Below are positions 24,461 through 37,024 of a DNA stretch of 64,000 bases, piece after piece. The translations under genes and the position numbers were made by a program. Location of the stretch: NCBI GenBank assembly GCA_963556195.1, contig OY744520.1, forward strand, positions 492,501 through 556,500, read 5' to 3'. A model generated the notes under the pieces. That model saw nothing but the letters and a program-made list of their open reading frames with translations. It made no database searches and was not told the DNA's origin. The stretch is from Sepiola atlantica (taxonomy: Eukaryota; Mollusca; Cephalopoda; Sepiida; Sepiolidae). How positions within the stretch are numbered: the stretch's first letter is position 1; every line of letters starts with the position of its first letter.

Positions 24461-25226
24461 AATACTCACGGGACATTTAATGAGAGCAGTTTAACAATGT
24501 AATGTATGTCAAAATTTATGAAAAGTCACTGACTAAATACAGGGGAAGAACACAATCACGGAAACATTGTGAAAACGATAACAATATTCTGAAACTTATA
24601 ATATAAATAACAACAATATTCCATCTTAGAAATACAGTGAAAATATGCGTTTATTGAATATGAAGATAGACGAATAAATATTTTTACTGAATGAGTGGCT
24701 CTATTTTGTCTAACATGGCGCACGGTGGATTTAGAACTATCAGGTAAACAGAAGGAAAAGCTGATTTATAGTCAACAGGAATCGTCATAATTAGATGATA
24801 TATATTTTTCATTATTGAATGGCTAAGTAAGATGAGGTGATAACTTGTTACTTCCTCAATGATATTTTACATAAGAATTTTCAACTCGTAAGTTCATAAT
24901 TTGTGGCGGTGCAAAACTATGAAGTAACTTTGTTTGTCTAAGTGTAACTTTATGAATCCATGACTTCAACATTTCATTTATTTTTTCAATTAATTTTGTT
25001 TTTAGTGAGGAAATAATTATTGTTGCAAATGAAATTAAAGGAAACGAACCAACTAATATTAAGTTTTAAAAACAGAAATTGAAGGAAAGAATTTTGTGTT
25101 TTCCGATGCAGATGTCATTTTTGCGTCTTGACAAGTAAATAAACAAGGGCGTTCCCACCATTTCTACCGTTCTCACGGTCATTGCCACGTTTCAGCATCA
25201 CGGAAATGCTCTGATACTTATCTTTA

Positions 25227-25228
<2 letters not shown>
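24461..25228. other. no gene recognised
   Basis: AT-rich; no features. Confidence 0.4.

Positions 25229-25318
<90 letters not shown>
25229..25318. repeat. (TA)n tract
   Basis: About 90 bp of TA units. Confidence 0.97.
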
Positions 25319-25323
<5 letters not shown>

Positions 25324-25480
25324 CTTCACTACCCGTGACTCGTTGGGTCACAACCACTACCGCCATTTGTTCAATTTGGATTTCATCTGAAAATTCACAA
25401 ACTATGATATATCCGTTAAGAAAATTTTGTCATGACTAAAATTAATTTTAATCTTTACTTCTAGATAAACCCGAGGGATA

Positions 25481-25596
25481 TACAGCATACTCATTGATAC
25501 ACACCGATTCTTGTTAGATAACGGGAGTTAAGCGACGTTCAGCTTCGTCAATACCAGATGGGTAATAATTTGGAAATGCAATGCGCTTTATGTGCA
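25481..25596 (+). mobile_element. 5S rRNA-like pseudogene or SINE head, diverged
   Basis: Follows 5S rRNA order: 'gcatactcattgatacacacc', 'cttgttagataacgggagttaagcg', 'taccagatgggtaataatttggaaat', 'gcgctttatgtgc'. More diverged than the copies at 1811-1929 and 59084-59198. Not a functional 5S gene. Confidence 0.5.
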
Positions 25597-26034
25597 AAAT
25601 CTAACGTCGTCATTTTTCCTGGCCAGAATATGCATGCGATTGGAGACCACTTCTTAATTTAAAGAGGAAGCTGACTTAACCCACCTAGGTTGAATGCCGT
25701 ATTAGGGTTATGGATAATATAGAATGAAATCCACCTATTATTTTGCGATTTAATTTACATACGTGCTTACGGTGTATACGAATACACTATGTAACTTAGC
25801 AGGAAAGAGAGACCCTCTTTCTCTAAAACTCAAAAATACATTAAGAAATATTAGACAATGGTTGAACAACATTGAGCGATAGCGGACGAGAGAAATACAC
25901 AGAGAGAGAGATAGGGGAATTGTTCAGTAAAATATAAATTACGGCTAATTAGAACAATTACAACATAATGTGTTTTATGCTATTAAAATATGTAGAAAAA
26001 AGAAATTAGGATGAAAATTACTTCACATTTATAA
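25597..26034. other. no gene recognised
   Basis: AT-rich with a short GA-rich run near 25895-25915. Confidence 0.4.
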
Positions 26035-26238
26035 GTATATATATATATATATATATATATAGTTACAGAAGATCAAGTCAAAACAACATGATACCGTCGG
26101 TTTCAAATATTTTTTCAAAAATACTGATTATCTTTAGTCAAACTAAAATGTCCTGTTTGTGAAAATTGGAGTTTATCCATCGTGATACATTTTCCGTTAT
26201 GTTTATTTTTTGTTCGTTTTTTATTGTAGTGGGCATAC

Positions 26239-26242
<4 letters not shown>

Positions 26243-26279
<37 letters not shown>
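26243..26279. repeat. (TA)n tract
   Basis: Left-side TA tract, about 105 bp outside the left arm of foldback 2. Another short TA tract is at 26035-26061. Confidence 0.95.
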
Positions 26280-26283
<4 letters not shown>

Positions 26284-26405
26284 CCAGGTAAGGTAAAAAT
26301 CCACAGGGTAGAAATCCAAAGGGAATCAAACCGGGTTTATAAAAGAGTGCTCAATAAAAAATATAGAGCTGTATTGTGAATTATTTTATCTAAACATGTA
26401 CAAGG

Positions 26406-26472
26406 TCTGCTACACTGGCATGTCGATGTTATCGATCTACAGCTCTCAAGAGCTGAAGTCTCATCAGGCAGA
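26406..26472 (-). ncRNA. hammerhead-like ribozyme, foldback 2 left arm
   Basis: Same sequence as the right-arm copy at 30829-30895, opposite strand. CUGAUGA at 26467-26461, stem I UCUGC (26472-26468) with GCAGA (26410-26406). Confidence 0.55.
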
Positions 26473-27724
26473 AAATTATTTTTTGATCCAACCTGGTTGC
26501 TGAATTCCAGGGAGAATGAAGTCAAGCAAAAAAGAAGAGGAGGAAGAAATAAAAGTCATGTGACCGATTTTAAAATATGATTGCCGTTAGAAATTACTAT
26601 TTTAATTTTTTAATTTTTATCTTTTATATATTTTATATATCCAACGCTGAGCTGGGGTAGAAAGGGGGGGGGGGCGAGGAAAAGAAAAAAAGAGGAGAAG
26701 GGAAAGGAAGAAAGATACAATTGCTGTTAGAAAAGTTTAATTTACAGCTATTTATATTTTTATTTTTTATTTTTATCCAACGCTTAGTTAGGGTAGGAGG
26801 TTGGGAGAAAAAGAAAGAGAAAAGGGTGGAGGGGTGTTAGGGATGGATGTCTACAGCCATTTAGGATTTGTTGCGGGAATGGTTAATGTAAGATTCGAGT
26901 TAAATTCATATTTATTTTTATTCAGCGCTGGGCTGGATAAAGAGGGGGGTCGGGGAGAGATGAAACAAGAGCGAAAGAGAAGATAAAGAAAGAGGGGGAG
27001 GGGAGGTTTCAAATTTGTTGTGTCTGCTTCCTGTCAATGCAGACATATAACAATTACATGACACCCAGCTTACGGGGATATTTTAGTTTAACTCATTGAT
27101 GGATTAATGTTAATAAATTATGTTGTTATATTTTGATCAATTGGCATTTAATTTTGATTATTTTGATGGATAGTTAAATTTATTTTAAATAGTATTTATC
27201 AGTTAATTAATAAAACATAATGGTAATTGTCTTTATTTTTAGTAAGATTCATATATGGATTAGTGGCAGTAATATTAGTAGATTTAGTTCTAGATACTAA
27301 TGAGTTAAAATATATTGGGAATTATTCTTGGTAAGGATCGTATATAAGTTTATGACATTGATATTGATGGATTATACTATTATATTTAGTTTTAATTATT
27401 TTGGAGTATAGTGATGGATTAATAAAACATACTGGTAATTACTTTTATTTTTAATGGAATTTATATATCGATTAATTTCAGTGGTATAGATGAATAAATT
27501 TTATTATTCGTTGTAATCCTATTATTAATGGTGGGGTTAACACCTGTTATCATATTAGTGGTAAAGTGTTCTAGTTAAAGTTGTTAACGCAAGTTATGGT
27601 CTATGAAGGGGGGGGATTAGAAATGGTGGGGGCCAGTAATTTTGATTAAAGTGATCAGTATATAATTATTTAAATATTTAAAAATTGGTTTTGGTAATAT
27701 GTGGTTTACTTTTGTGGGATTTTG

Positions 27725-27912
27725 TGAGCTGAATGTTGAGCGCATACACGCACTCGTGCACACATATAAATACATATATGCACATGTATACACAAACATT
27801 CATATATGCACCCAAACCCATACACATATACACGAACACACAGATACACATGTATGTGCACATATGTATACGTATACATACGCGTACACAGGCGTACACA
27901 TACACACATAAA
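27725..27912. repeat. CA/TG-rich degenerate simple repeat in left arm
   Basis: Cryptic simple repeat of acacat, tatacaca and catgta words, mirrored at 29345-29530 in the right arm. It creates His/Tyr/Thr-rich open frames on both strands that are not genes. Confidence 0.8.
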
Positions 27913-28025
27913 TAGTTATAAATTTTATATCTTCATATATATGCATATTCATATGTCCACAAAAATCACCTATATATATATATCTAAAAGTTTTACTTTT
28001 ACGTGTTATAGTATTTATTCAAAAA

Positions 28026-29113
28026 ATTGTATCGGTCGTGTTGATCTATTGGTTTTAAAATATGTGTGAAAATATTAAAAAGATTATTATTAGGGAGATG
28101 AAAAGGATATGCCTTAAAGTTGAAATAACTTCCAACATAGTAAACTTCCTAGATGTAACTCTCAACTTAACCAAAGAAACATACGAACCATATAATAAAG
28201 AAAACTTTAACCCAATCTATGTACACCCCCTCTCCAACCACCCCAAAACTATCATTAAACACATCCCTAAATCTATCCAACATAGGATAAGCAATAACTC
28301 ATCAAATGAAACAATCTTTAACAAACATAAAGAATTCTATAATAAAGCACTAAAAAACAGCGGATACAAGAATACACAAATTAAATTTACTAAACCTGCA
28401 ACGACTAATAATAAAAACAATAAAGCAAGAAACAGGAAAATAATAATCAAGCAGTTAAAACCAAACTTGGTAAAAAAATTTTAAACCTCATAAACACATA
28501 TTTCTCCCCAAACAATATCTTACATAAAATATTCAACAAAAATACACTTAAACTAAGTTACAGTTGCAGCGAAAATTTAGAAATGATAATTAAAAAACAC
28601 AATAACAAAATCCTAAACAGCAACCTAAACCCTGAATTAGATAACAATAAAACAACTAAAGTAAAGTCCTGTAACTGCATGAATAAAAATGAATGCCCCT
28701 TGCAACAAAATTGTTTAATAACAAAAACAATTTACCAAGCAACGATCTCAACTAAGGAAACTCAGGATATAAAAAAATACTACATAGGTATGGCAGGTTA
28801 TACTTTCACAGAAAGATACACCGGCCATAAATGTTCATTCAACAACCCAAGCTACCAAAACAGAACATCACTCTCAAATTACCACTGGGAACTAACTAAT
28901 AAAAATAAATCACCAACTGTAATCTGGAACACTATCAGAAAAACTAGCACCTGTAGCTCATTAAACTCACCATGCTATTTATACCTCGGCGAAAAACTTG
29001 AAATATTTAAATTCACTGACAGAGGAAAACTTTTAAACAAAAAACAGGAAACATCGATCAACTGTAGGCATACCAGATCACATCTCCTTAGTAATTTGTA
29101 CCCTTCCCCCTAA
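28026..29113 (+). pseudogene. Penelope-like element: RT C-terminal part and GIY-YIG endonuclease, one frameshift
   Basis: The first frame (to 28484) has the post-catalytic RT region with FLDVTLNL, then SNHPKTIIKHIP and a conserved 'ALKNSGY' block. A frameshift in the A-run near 28470 moves the reading into the frame that continues through to 29113. That part has a cysteine cluster CNCMNKNECPLQQNC, then the endonuclease start YYIGMAGYTFTERYTGH, a WEL block, LGEKLEIF, LLNKKQE and a final C-R-H segment. The order RT then GIY-YIG is that of endonuclease-bearing PLEs. The catalytic RT motifs (including YxDD) are missing because the left arm begins at 28024. PLE is the best fit; the exact clade is not assigned. 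Confidence 0.8.
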
Positions 29114-30828
29114 ATAATACCATTAGAACAAAAACACACAATACCCAACAACCCCGCTAAAATTAACACTTAACACCTCCAAATCAAGTAACTTTAACCC
29201 TCAACTACAAATACAGTACAACCACCACCCTTTTGAATAAATACTATAACACGTAAAAGTAAAACTTTTAGATATATATATATATATAGGTGATTTTTGT
29301 GGACATATGAATATGCATATGTATGAAGATATAAAATTTATAACTATTTATGTGTGTATGTGTACGCCTGTGTACGCGTATGTATACGTATACATATGTG
29401 CACATACATGTGTATCTGTGTGTTCGTGTATATGTGTATGGGTGTGGGTGCATATATGAATGTTTGTGTATACATGTGCATATATGTATTTATATGTGTG
29501 CACGAGTGCGTGTATGCGCTCAACATCCAGCTCACAATATCCCACAAAAGTAAACCACATATTACCAAAACCAATTTTTAAATATTTAAATAATTATATA
29601 CTGATCACTTTAATCAAAATTACTGGCCCCCACCATTTCTAATCCCCCTCCCTTCATAGACCATAACTTGCGTTAACAACTTTAACTAGAACACTTTACC
29701 ACTAATATTATAACATGTGTTAACCCCACCATTAATAATAGGATTACAACGAATAATAAAATTTATTCATCTATACCACTGAAATTAATCGATATATAAA
29801 TTCCATTAAAAATAAAAGCAATTACCAGTATGTTTTATTAATCCATCACTAACTATTATTTATAATCGAAATACATTTATTTATACTCCAAAATAATTAA
29901 AACTAAATATAATAGTATAATCCATCAATATCAATGTCATAAACTTATATACGATCCTTACCAAGAATAATTCCCAATATATTTTAACTCATTAGTACCT
30001 AGAACTAAATCTACTAATATTACTGCCACTAATCCATATATGAATCTTACTAAAAATAAAGACAATTACCATTATGTTTTATTAATTAACTGATAAATAC
30101 TATTTAAAATACATTTAACTATCCATCAAAATAATCAAAATTAAATGCCAATTGATCAAAATATAACAACATAATTTATTAACATTAAGGCCATAAATCC
30201 ATCAATGAGTTAAACTAAAATATCCCCGTAAGCTGGGTGTCATCATAATTGTTATATGTCTGCATTGACAGGAAGCAGACACAACAAATTTGAAACCTCC
30301 CCTCCCCCTCTTTCTTTATATTCTCTTTCGCTCTTGTTTCATCTCCCCCCGACCCCTCTCTTTATCCAGCCCAGCGCTGAATAAAAATAAATATGAATTT
30401 AACTCGAATCTTACATTAACCATTCCCGCAACAAATCCTAAATGGCTATAGACATCCACCCCTAACACCCCTCCATCTCTTTCTCTTTCTTTTTCTCCCA
30501 ACCTCCTACCCTTACTAAGCGTTGGATAAAAATAAAAAATAAAAATATAAATAGCTGTAAATTAAACTTTTCTAACAGCAATTGTATCTTTCTCCCTTTC
30601 CCTTCTCCTCTCTTTTTCTTTTCCTCGCCCCCCCCCCTTTCTACCCCAGCTCAGCGTCGGATATATAAAATATATAAAAGATAAAAAATAAAGAATGAAA
30701 ATAGTAATTTCTAACGGCGATCATATTTTAAAATCGGTCACATGACTTTTATTTCTTCCTCCTCTTCTTTTTTGCTTGACTTCATTCTCCCTGGAATTCA
30801 GCAACCAGGTTGGATCAAAAAATAATTT

Positions 30829-30895
30829 TCTGCCTGATGAGACTTCAGCTCTTGAGAGCTGTAGATCGATAACATCGACATGCCAGTGTAGCAGA
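30829..30895 (+). ncRNA. hammerhead-like ribozyme, foldback 2 right arm
   Basis: Stem I UCUGC (30829-30833) pairs with GCAGA (30891-30895). CUGAUGA at 30834-30840. Long stem II contains AGCUCU/GAGCU around UGA. The second core reads GAUAAC where GAAAC is expected, i.e. one inserted U. Stem III ACAU/GUGU (30871-30874 with 30886-30889), A17 at 30890. Fold and stem I fit; the inserted U may reduce or abolish cleavage. Confidence 0.55.
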
Positions 30896-30921
30896 CCTTG
30901 TACATGTTTGAATAAAAGCAT

Positions 30922-30925
<4 letters not shown>

Positions 30926-30970
<45 letters not shown>
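30926..30970. repeat. (TA)n tract
   Basis: Directly abuts the outer end of the right arm of foldback 2. Confidence 0.96.
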
Positions 30971-30972
<2 letters not shown>

Positions 30973-31037
30973 GGGTTATGAATTTGATTAATTTGGCTTT
31001 TATGCACTCTGTTGGACTTTTTTTTACAAATCTAACC

Positions 31038-31039
<2 letters not shown>

Positions 31040-31108
<69 letters not shown>
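31040..31108. repeat. (TA)n tract
   Basis: Second TA tract, 70 bp further right. Confidence 0.96.
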
Positions 31109-31113
<5 letters not shown>

Positions 31114-33520
31114 AAAATAGTTATCACATCCAGCCTAAGAAGTATTTTAAAATGAAACACTATAACCGACCTCGTCGGCGATTATAGAAGCAGCAGTAAC
31201 ATTGCGTGCTGAGTTAGTGGCAGTGTGGTTAAGAAAATGAATGCGCGTTTAGATGTACTGAAATGTTTATATTGCAAAACAATGCTGTTTAATAATCTAT
31301 ATTAAGATAACAATTAGCATTGTTGTCTCGAAAGGGGATCAGAAAATGAATAATATCTAACAAATTTACGAAAAAATAAGACTGATCATAAGATGAACGA
31401 CTATTAAATATTAGTTATGACACAACGATAGTGCCCTTTTGTGGGAGCTAGATAGCCCTATATCTTAAAGCCTTGCGCCATACATTCTTTGTACTCGGAG
31501 GGAGATACGTAGAATCAAAAAGGTGTTATTAAGATTGTAATAACTGTGTGGGTCGCCGAGTGCGAGTTAGATGACAACTTGAATATCAACAATCGAGACA
31601 TGTTGAAAGTGAGAAAGCAATGCCTGTATTATCTCTATGTCCCTTTCCTTTTGTGGTGTATACTTGCGCTCTCTAACCCACTCTCTCTCATTTTTAATAG
31701 CAAGTGAGATGGCAGTTTGGTGTTTACTTTCGTGACAGTCGGGTCGCTCAACTGCAGGCTCTCGAGTTATTATCATACTAATTCGGAATACAAAAATAAA
31801 AATATTATTTTTATAAGATACTTGTTCCCTCATTACACTCCTTCATTTCCAGCAATGGTCCCAGCCAGATAATTAATTGTCAGGAGAGAATTGAGGACGC
31901 CTATTAACGTCACCGTAATTCCCGTCAGATACCCAACTGGGTATAAACCCATTCGTTTAAGACGAATGTAACTATCATTTACTCCGGAGATCTGGTGTAG
32001 TTCCGTGCCCAAGACGTACCAGGCCGCCCAGAGATGTCTCCACGGCGCACACACACCAGGTTACTCTCCTCAGCAAGCGATCGTATTATAGAAAGTGAAT
32101 GAAGAATACATCTTGAAGGCCGCTTAGAAAATTACATAAAAAGTAAATTTCTTCCTTCAGTATTTATGTGTTGTTTTAATAAGAGTCAGTAATCCCAACG
32201 GGAAAGAGGCACGTGACGTATTTAAATAGTCCATGTGACATCAGACGTATGTTTGTCCGCACATATAATTAGATTTGTTTGAAAAGATTCCCCACAATAA
32301 AATGTATGGTGTAATTATTAAGAATTGGTTAAATAAAAAATGTATAATGTAACATGGAAAAATATTTTTTAGAAAGACAGATTTAAAGGAAATACTTTAT
32401 TATTAAACAAACTATAATTAGTTTTCCTCACGGAAAGCAAGACGAAAAATGAGCGCTGTTACCGTCTTTCTGTATACAGGGAACGGAAACAACGTTATTT
32501 TAAAAAAGAATACATAAAAGAGAGAACAGGGCCGATTTAAATAGTGCAGTCGAACAATGAGCATTGTTAGTAAGTTTCTGTTTCAAAGAGAATATCTTTG
32601 GTTCTTTTCATTATTTATAATCGGATGACGTACTTTTGTTATTGTTTCTATTTATTAGCCGTTTTTTAAATCGACGTAGTGATGTATCTGAAATTAGCAA
32701 ACGCACAAATGGTGTGGATTCTATTCTTTACTATATTTCCTTTGAGCGGTAAGCGTAGTTGTGACTGAGAGAGAGGGAAACAGAGTTGTCTCTACCAAAT
32801 CCTACTTTGACACTAATGATGAGAGCAAAAATAGACGTGCGAATATAAAAATCGATACAATCGAATAGAAAACAGAATTCATTTAATCCTAACACGACAA
32901 ACTTAGATCGAAATTGATTGACGAAACGCTTTTCGGGATCTAGTTTGTGTTTATAAAGCTATACCGGTCATTAACATAGGGAAAATCTCACTTTACTTTT
33001 TATATGATTCGCCATTATTAAACAATGTTAATGCATGTTATGCTTGTACAACTGGAGACCTTGGAATTGAAATCGTTTGTTATGACTACTTCTTACTTAT
33101 TTCTGTATTTACATTGCCCTCCTTGACGGCTATGCAGTGCTTGTAAACAGTATATTCTACTCGGTATTTATTCAAGATATTTATCTGTACCTTATTGAGA
33201 AGAACGAGTGCGCCTTCTTTCATGCGCTACAGTTTTGTTATCTCTAGTTCAAGGTGCTTCTGTATGTAGCTATTTTTGTAAATATCCCTGTCATACATTG
33301 CACTCAGGATAGATGCTTTATGGTCCCTACCTTTATCCAAATACCTGGACAGCTTTAATTGTTCTGTTCATGTGTATGGTGACATTTCATGCGATGATTA
33401 AGTTTTCATTGCCACTGACAGGAACCACGTTATATAAATACAATTTTTATGTTATATCTGATTTGTTTTTAGATTAAGATTGAAAATTTGTATTATTTGA
33501 ATTATTCGGACTACTATTCT
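31109..33520. other. no confirmed gene; GC-richer patch at 31830-32070
   Basis: Mostly AT-rich. At 31833-32054 (-) a 73-codon frame of balanced composition (ends ...TINYLAGTIAGNEGV) stands out against its surroundings. On that strand a 'gagtaaatga' could act as a splice donor. I recognise no family and no second copy in the window. It may be an exon, a SINE, or chance. Confidence 0.3.
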
Positions 33521-33524
33521 CATA

Positions 33525-33930
33525 TTAGTTGTTATATTCACAACGTTTCGGTCGATGTAATCTTCGACATTCTTCAGGTGCATTTTTGATATTCGGAACG
33601 TTCTAGTCGCACTTGGGAATCTTAATATCAAACTCAGGCACTTATATGGAATTTAGAATTTAGAACTGTACCCTTCATTTTATTCACAGGGGTAGATTGT
33701 TTTCATTCCATCAGCAACGACCGGGTATAAGTGTTAATTTATGTTTTACTTATTTATTTTCGCTTGTGAGAAATATTTAACCTTCAACATTTAAAAGACT
33801 GCGTTTATAACTAATTGTAAACAGTTTTAGGTCACCATCAGACTATTTTCCTATGGTCAAAAGACGCAGCTGAAGAAGATTAGGGGTGATATCGGTCGAA
33901 ACGTTATAAATATAACAACCAATATTAAAA
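33525..33930. mobile_element. element with inverted hammerhead-like ends
   Basis: 'gttgttatattcacaacgtttcggtcg' at 33529 faces its reverse complement, 'ggtcgaaacgttataaatataacaac', at 33895. Each end has a CUGAAGA...GAAACGUU motif pointing outwards (33579-33548 on minus, 33870-33901 on plus). The interior has no other symmetry and no coding signal. Confidence 0.5.
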
Positions 33931-34904
33931 TATAACAAAAAGTAAAGTGGTCGATTATAGTCTGATTTATTCACTGCTTCCTGCTCGTTGACCAATTGGT
34001 CTAATCATTTTTATCAATTTGCTGTTCAGATCCCACGTTATAACAATTATTTCAATACCAGTAGCTTTTTATCAAGAAAAGAACTGGATATCTGTAAAAC
34101 TCTCTTCCTGCTGACTGTTTTCCGCCTTGATCTTTTCAATAAAAAGATCAATAGGAACCTCTGCCTTTGTGCTAATCATATTACGTTATTTTTTAGCTCC
34201 TTACATCATGTAACAATGTGTAATGATAAGGCCAAGATTGAACTAATAAATGATGGCAACGAACATCTCCAGCATATATTCGATATTTTGAAATGTCAGA
34301 TCGTGAGTAAATTGTTTTTGGGTTACTGTACACCAAACGTTTTTCTTATTTTTACAATTGAATTTTGCGACAAATGTCCAAATTCAAGGATAAATATCGC
34401 CAGAATATAAAAAATTCCAAGAGATATTTAAAAATGTTATAAAAGTTTCATCATATTTCATTTCAAAAATATTTCCAGTAATAAATTTTCAGGCTCGGGA
34501 TTGTTGGTCCCAAGGGTTGTTTTAAAAGTGCCGCGACGACACGCGAATGGGTTAAATTGGGTATTTCATTTTATTTCCAAGTCTTCCTAACTAGGACTTT
34601 TGAATTTTTCGCCCTCCAAAAATCTACCTGGCAAAATTTACAGCCTCAATAGATAGTTTTTAACTTCAAGAAAACAAGATTTTCTAAAACGGTCGGGGTC
34701 TAAAATAGGCGGTCGCGATGCCTAAATTTCTTATTTCTGAACGAATTTCGTATCTCTGAAAAATTGAGTTCCTTACTCCAATCAGACTGAAATTGTTGAT
34801 TTATCTTTATTTTCAGCCATATTTTATGGTGGGTCTATTAGAATTAAATTTCAGTGTGGTGGTCTTAGGGTGGATGATATAAGATAGAATGCCCCATATA
34901 TACA

Positions 34905-34908
<4 letters not shown>
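33931..34908. other. unrecognised open frame region
   Basis: A 140-codon plus-strand frame (33988-34410) with fairly even composition, including Cys residues, directly follows the inverted-end element. No domain recognised. It could be part of a decayed PLE, but no diagnostic motif is visible. Confidence 0.3.

Positions 34909-34994
<86 letters not shown>
34909..34994. repeat. (TA)n tract
   Basis: TA run bordering foldback 3, 28 bp left of its arm. Confidence 0.97.
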
Positions 34995-34997
<3 letters not shown>

Positions 34998-35021
34998 AAG
35001 TTGTAGTTTGCTTGAAGCATT

Positions 35022-35811
35022 ACTGGTAAATATAAATGTTAGTAATCGAGGCAGGAGCAATGTGATATAGGTACCGGAAGATGGAACAGGCGAACAAAAA
35101 TAAATGAGAAGAGAGAATATGAATGGAATCTCAAATCAATTTATTAATATTTCACGGTAAAGGTTTAAACAACAGAACGGTAAATAGAAAAAAGTTCCCT
35201 GTCAAGCAATTTAAAAAGTGATACCTCTCATTATCAAAAGATAAAAATAAAAAATATGATCGAATGGTCGAAAAACGAGATGGACACAACTGTTAACGAA
35301 ATAGCGCAGGTAGCAGATACGCAGAAAATTAGTTTAGGTAAGCTAATTGGATATTAATATTAATTAATTTCTATCATAATTTATTTAATTCTCGTTCGAT
35401 TATTCAGCTTAAAGCTTGTCATCTTATTAATATTTATTTATTTATATACCTAATTATTTATTATTATTTTTTATTATATATTTTTTTATAATTACGTTTT
35501 AATTTTGAATTATAGTTAGTGAAAGTCGTTACGATTTTACTAGAAAATGAACGGTCAAAGGGAGGCAACTGCAAGATTAAAATCGGCCTTTCATCTATCT
35601 GCCCAGAACCAATCCACCTCACACTTCTATGCCTTTTATTCTGTGCTTAAATATCACTTATATTTACAATATTAATTTGACATGAAATGAATAAAATTTA
35701 AATAAATTAATTTTAGGAATAATTATACCCTATATAACATTACATATCAATAACATAAATAAGAATTAGAAATATACACTTCATATGTATGTATATATGT
35801 ATATTTATATG

Positions 35812-35853
<42 letters not shown>

Positions 35854-36604
35854 TTCATAATCTCTAATTCCCCACCCAACCATCCCTTTTTCATTTAACT
35901 GAGTCTTGATCTTCTTTGAATTTTACCATTCCTACTACTGTAATGTTACCTTTTGTTTCACAATTGATTTCAGTTTTGAATTTAAATTAATTCTAACCAG
36001 ATTTTAATCTTGCAGTTGCCCCCCTTTGACCGTTCATTTTCTAGTAAAATCGTAACGACTTTCACTAACTATAATTCAAAATTAAAACGGAATTATAAAA
36101 AAAAAATGAAAAATGATAAAAAATAATAAAATAATAATAAATAAGTATATGAATAAATACATATTAATAAGATGATAAGCTTTACGCTGAATAATTATAC
36201 TATAAATTTAATAAATTATGATAGAAATTAATTAATATTAATATCCAATTAGCTTACCTAAACTAATTTTCTGCGTATTTGCTACCTATTCTCTGCGGTA
36301 TTTCGTCAGCAGTTGTGTCCATCTCGTTTTTCGACCATTCGGTCATATTTTTTATTTTTATCTTTGGATAATGCGAGGTATCACTCTCGAAAATTTAAGG
36401 TTACCTTTTTCCGGACCTTTTTAAATTGCTTGACATTGAACTTTTTTCTATTTACTGTTCTGTTGTTTAAACCTTTACCGTGAAATATTAATAAATTCAT
36501 TTGAGATTCCATTCATATTCTCTCTTCTCATTTATTTTTGTTCACCTGTTCCATCTTCCGGTACCTATATCACATTGCTCCTTCCTCGGATTACTAACAT
36601 TTAT
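35022..36604. mobile_element. foldback element 3
   Basis: Left arm 35022-35583 and right arm 36000-36604 are reverse complements: outer 'ataaatgttagtaatc' and 'ggtaccggaagatgg', inner 'gaacggtcaaaggg' and 'caactgcaagattaaaatc'. The right arm has about 33 extra bases near 36390. The loop of about 415 bp contains a degenerate (TA)n (35800-35854) and no coding frame. TA-rich DNA borders both sides. I could not find a convincing hammerhead core in these arms, unlike foldbacks 1, 2 and 4. Confidence 0.8.
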
Positions 36605-36679
36605 ACATATATATATAATATATTTATATATATAAATATTATATCTACATATATATTATATATATATAATATTTATAAA

Positions 36680-36930
36680 TAAATATTAAATAATTTATAC
36701 CTACAGATGTAAGCGTTTCAAGCTTATTTCTCTCATCAATGCAGGAAAGTAACAGTTTGAGACGGTTGAGAAATGCAAACACAGTTAAAAAAATAGCCTA
36801 GAATCTAAAAACAGTCGCTATATCCACTGGGCCACCGGAAACCCTCACGTAATTAAGAGAAATTAAAATCTATATGTACCTAGACGCGGACACAGATAGA
36901 AGTCTAGTCAATAGAGTTACATTCTTGTAA
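36680..36930 (-). mobile_element. retrozyme-like unit, copy R2 (degraded)
   Basis: Single unit related to 41700-42098: 'aaataaatattaaataatttatacctacag', the hammerhead region, 'tatatccactgggccaccgg', 'cacgtaattaa', 'tatatgtacctaga' and 'agtctagtcaatagagt'. Its TA-rich border is at about 36610-36680. Confidence 0.7.
36700..36745 (-). ncRNA. hammerhead ribozyme, copy R2 (core mutated)
   Basis: Stem I CCUGCA/UGUAGG is intact but the core reads UUGAUGA instead of CUGAUGA, and stems II and III are changed. Expected to be inactive. Confidence 0.5.
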
Positions 36931-37024
36931 GTACACATTTTTAAAATAGGCTGTAATAATATTGGCGAATAGCCATCATTGCTGAGACCAATTACTAAAA
37001 ATCAACAAAAAACACGAGTATTGA

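Larger units (their letters stand above)
26384..30920. mobile_element. foldback element 2: 1.6-1.7 kb inverted arms around a PLE coding fragment
   Basis: Left arm 26384-28024 and right arm 29231-30920 are reverse complements along their whole length with only small differences (for example 'cagcgctgggctggataaagag' on the left against 'ctctttatccagcccagcgctg' on the right). The loop (28025-29230) encodes the C-terminal half of a reverse transcriptase plus a GIY-YIG endonuclease. (TA)n lies directly right of the right arm and close to the left arm. A hammerhead-like ribozyme is near the outer end of each arm. PLEs are known to carry terminal repeats in inverted or direct order and to contain hammerheads. 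The N-terminal RT half is absent, so it is not autonomous. Confidence 0.85.

Noticed and set aside
27678..27911. Overlapping Cys/Val/Tyr and His/Thr frames in the arms of foldback 2
   Set aside because: Both strands are open over a CA/TG-rich cryptic repeat; not coding.
33988..34410. 140-codon ORF as a host or viral gene
   Set aside because: No recognised domain, no start context or splice signal, next to a mobile element; left unassigned.
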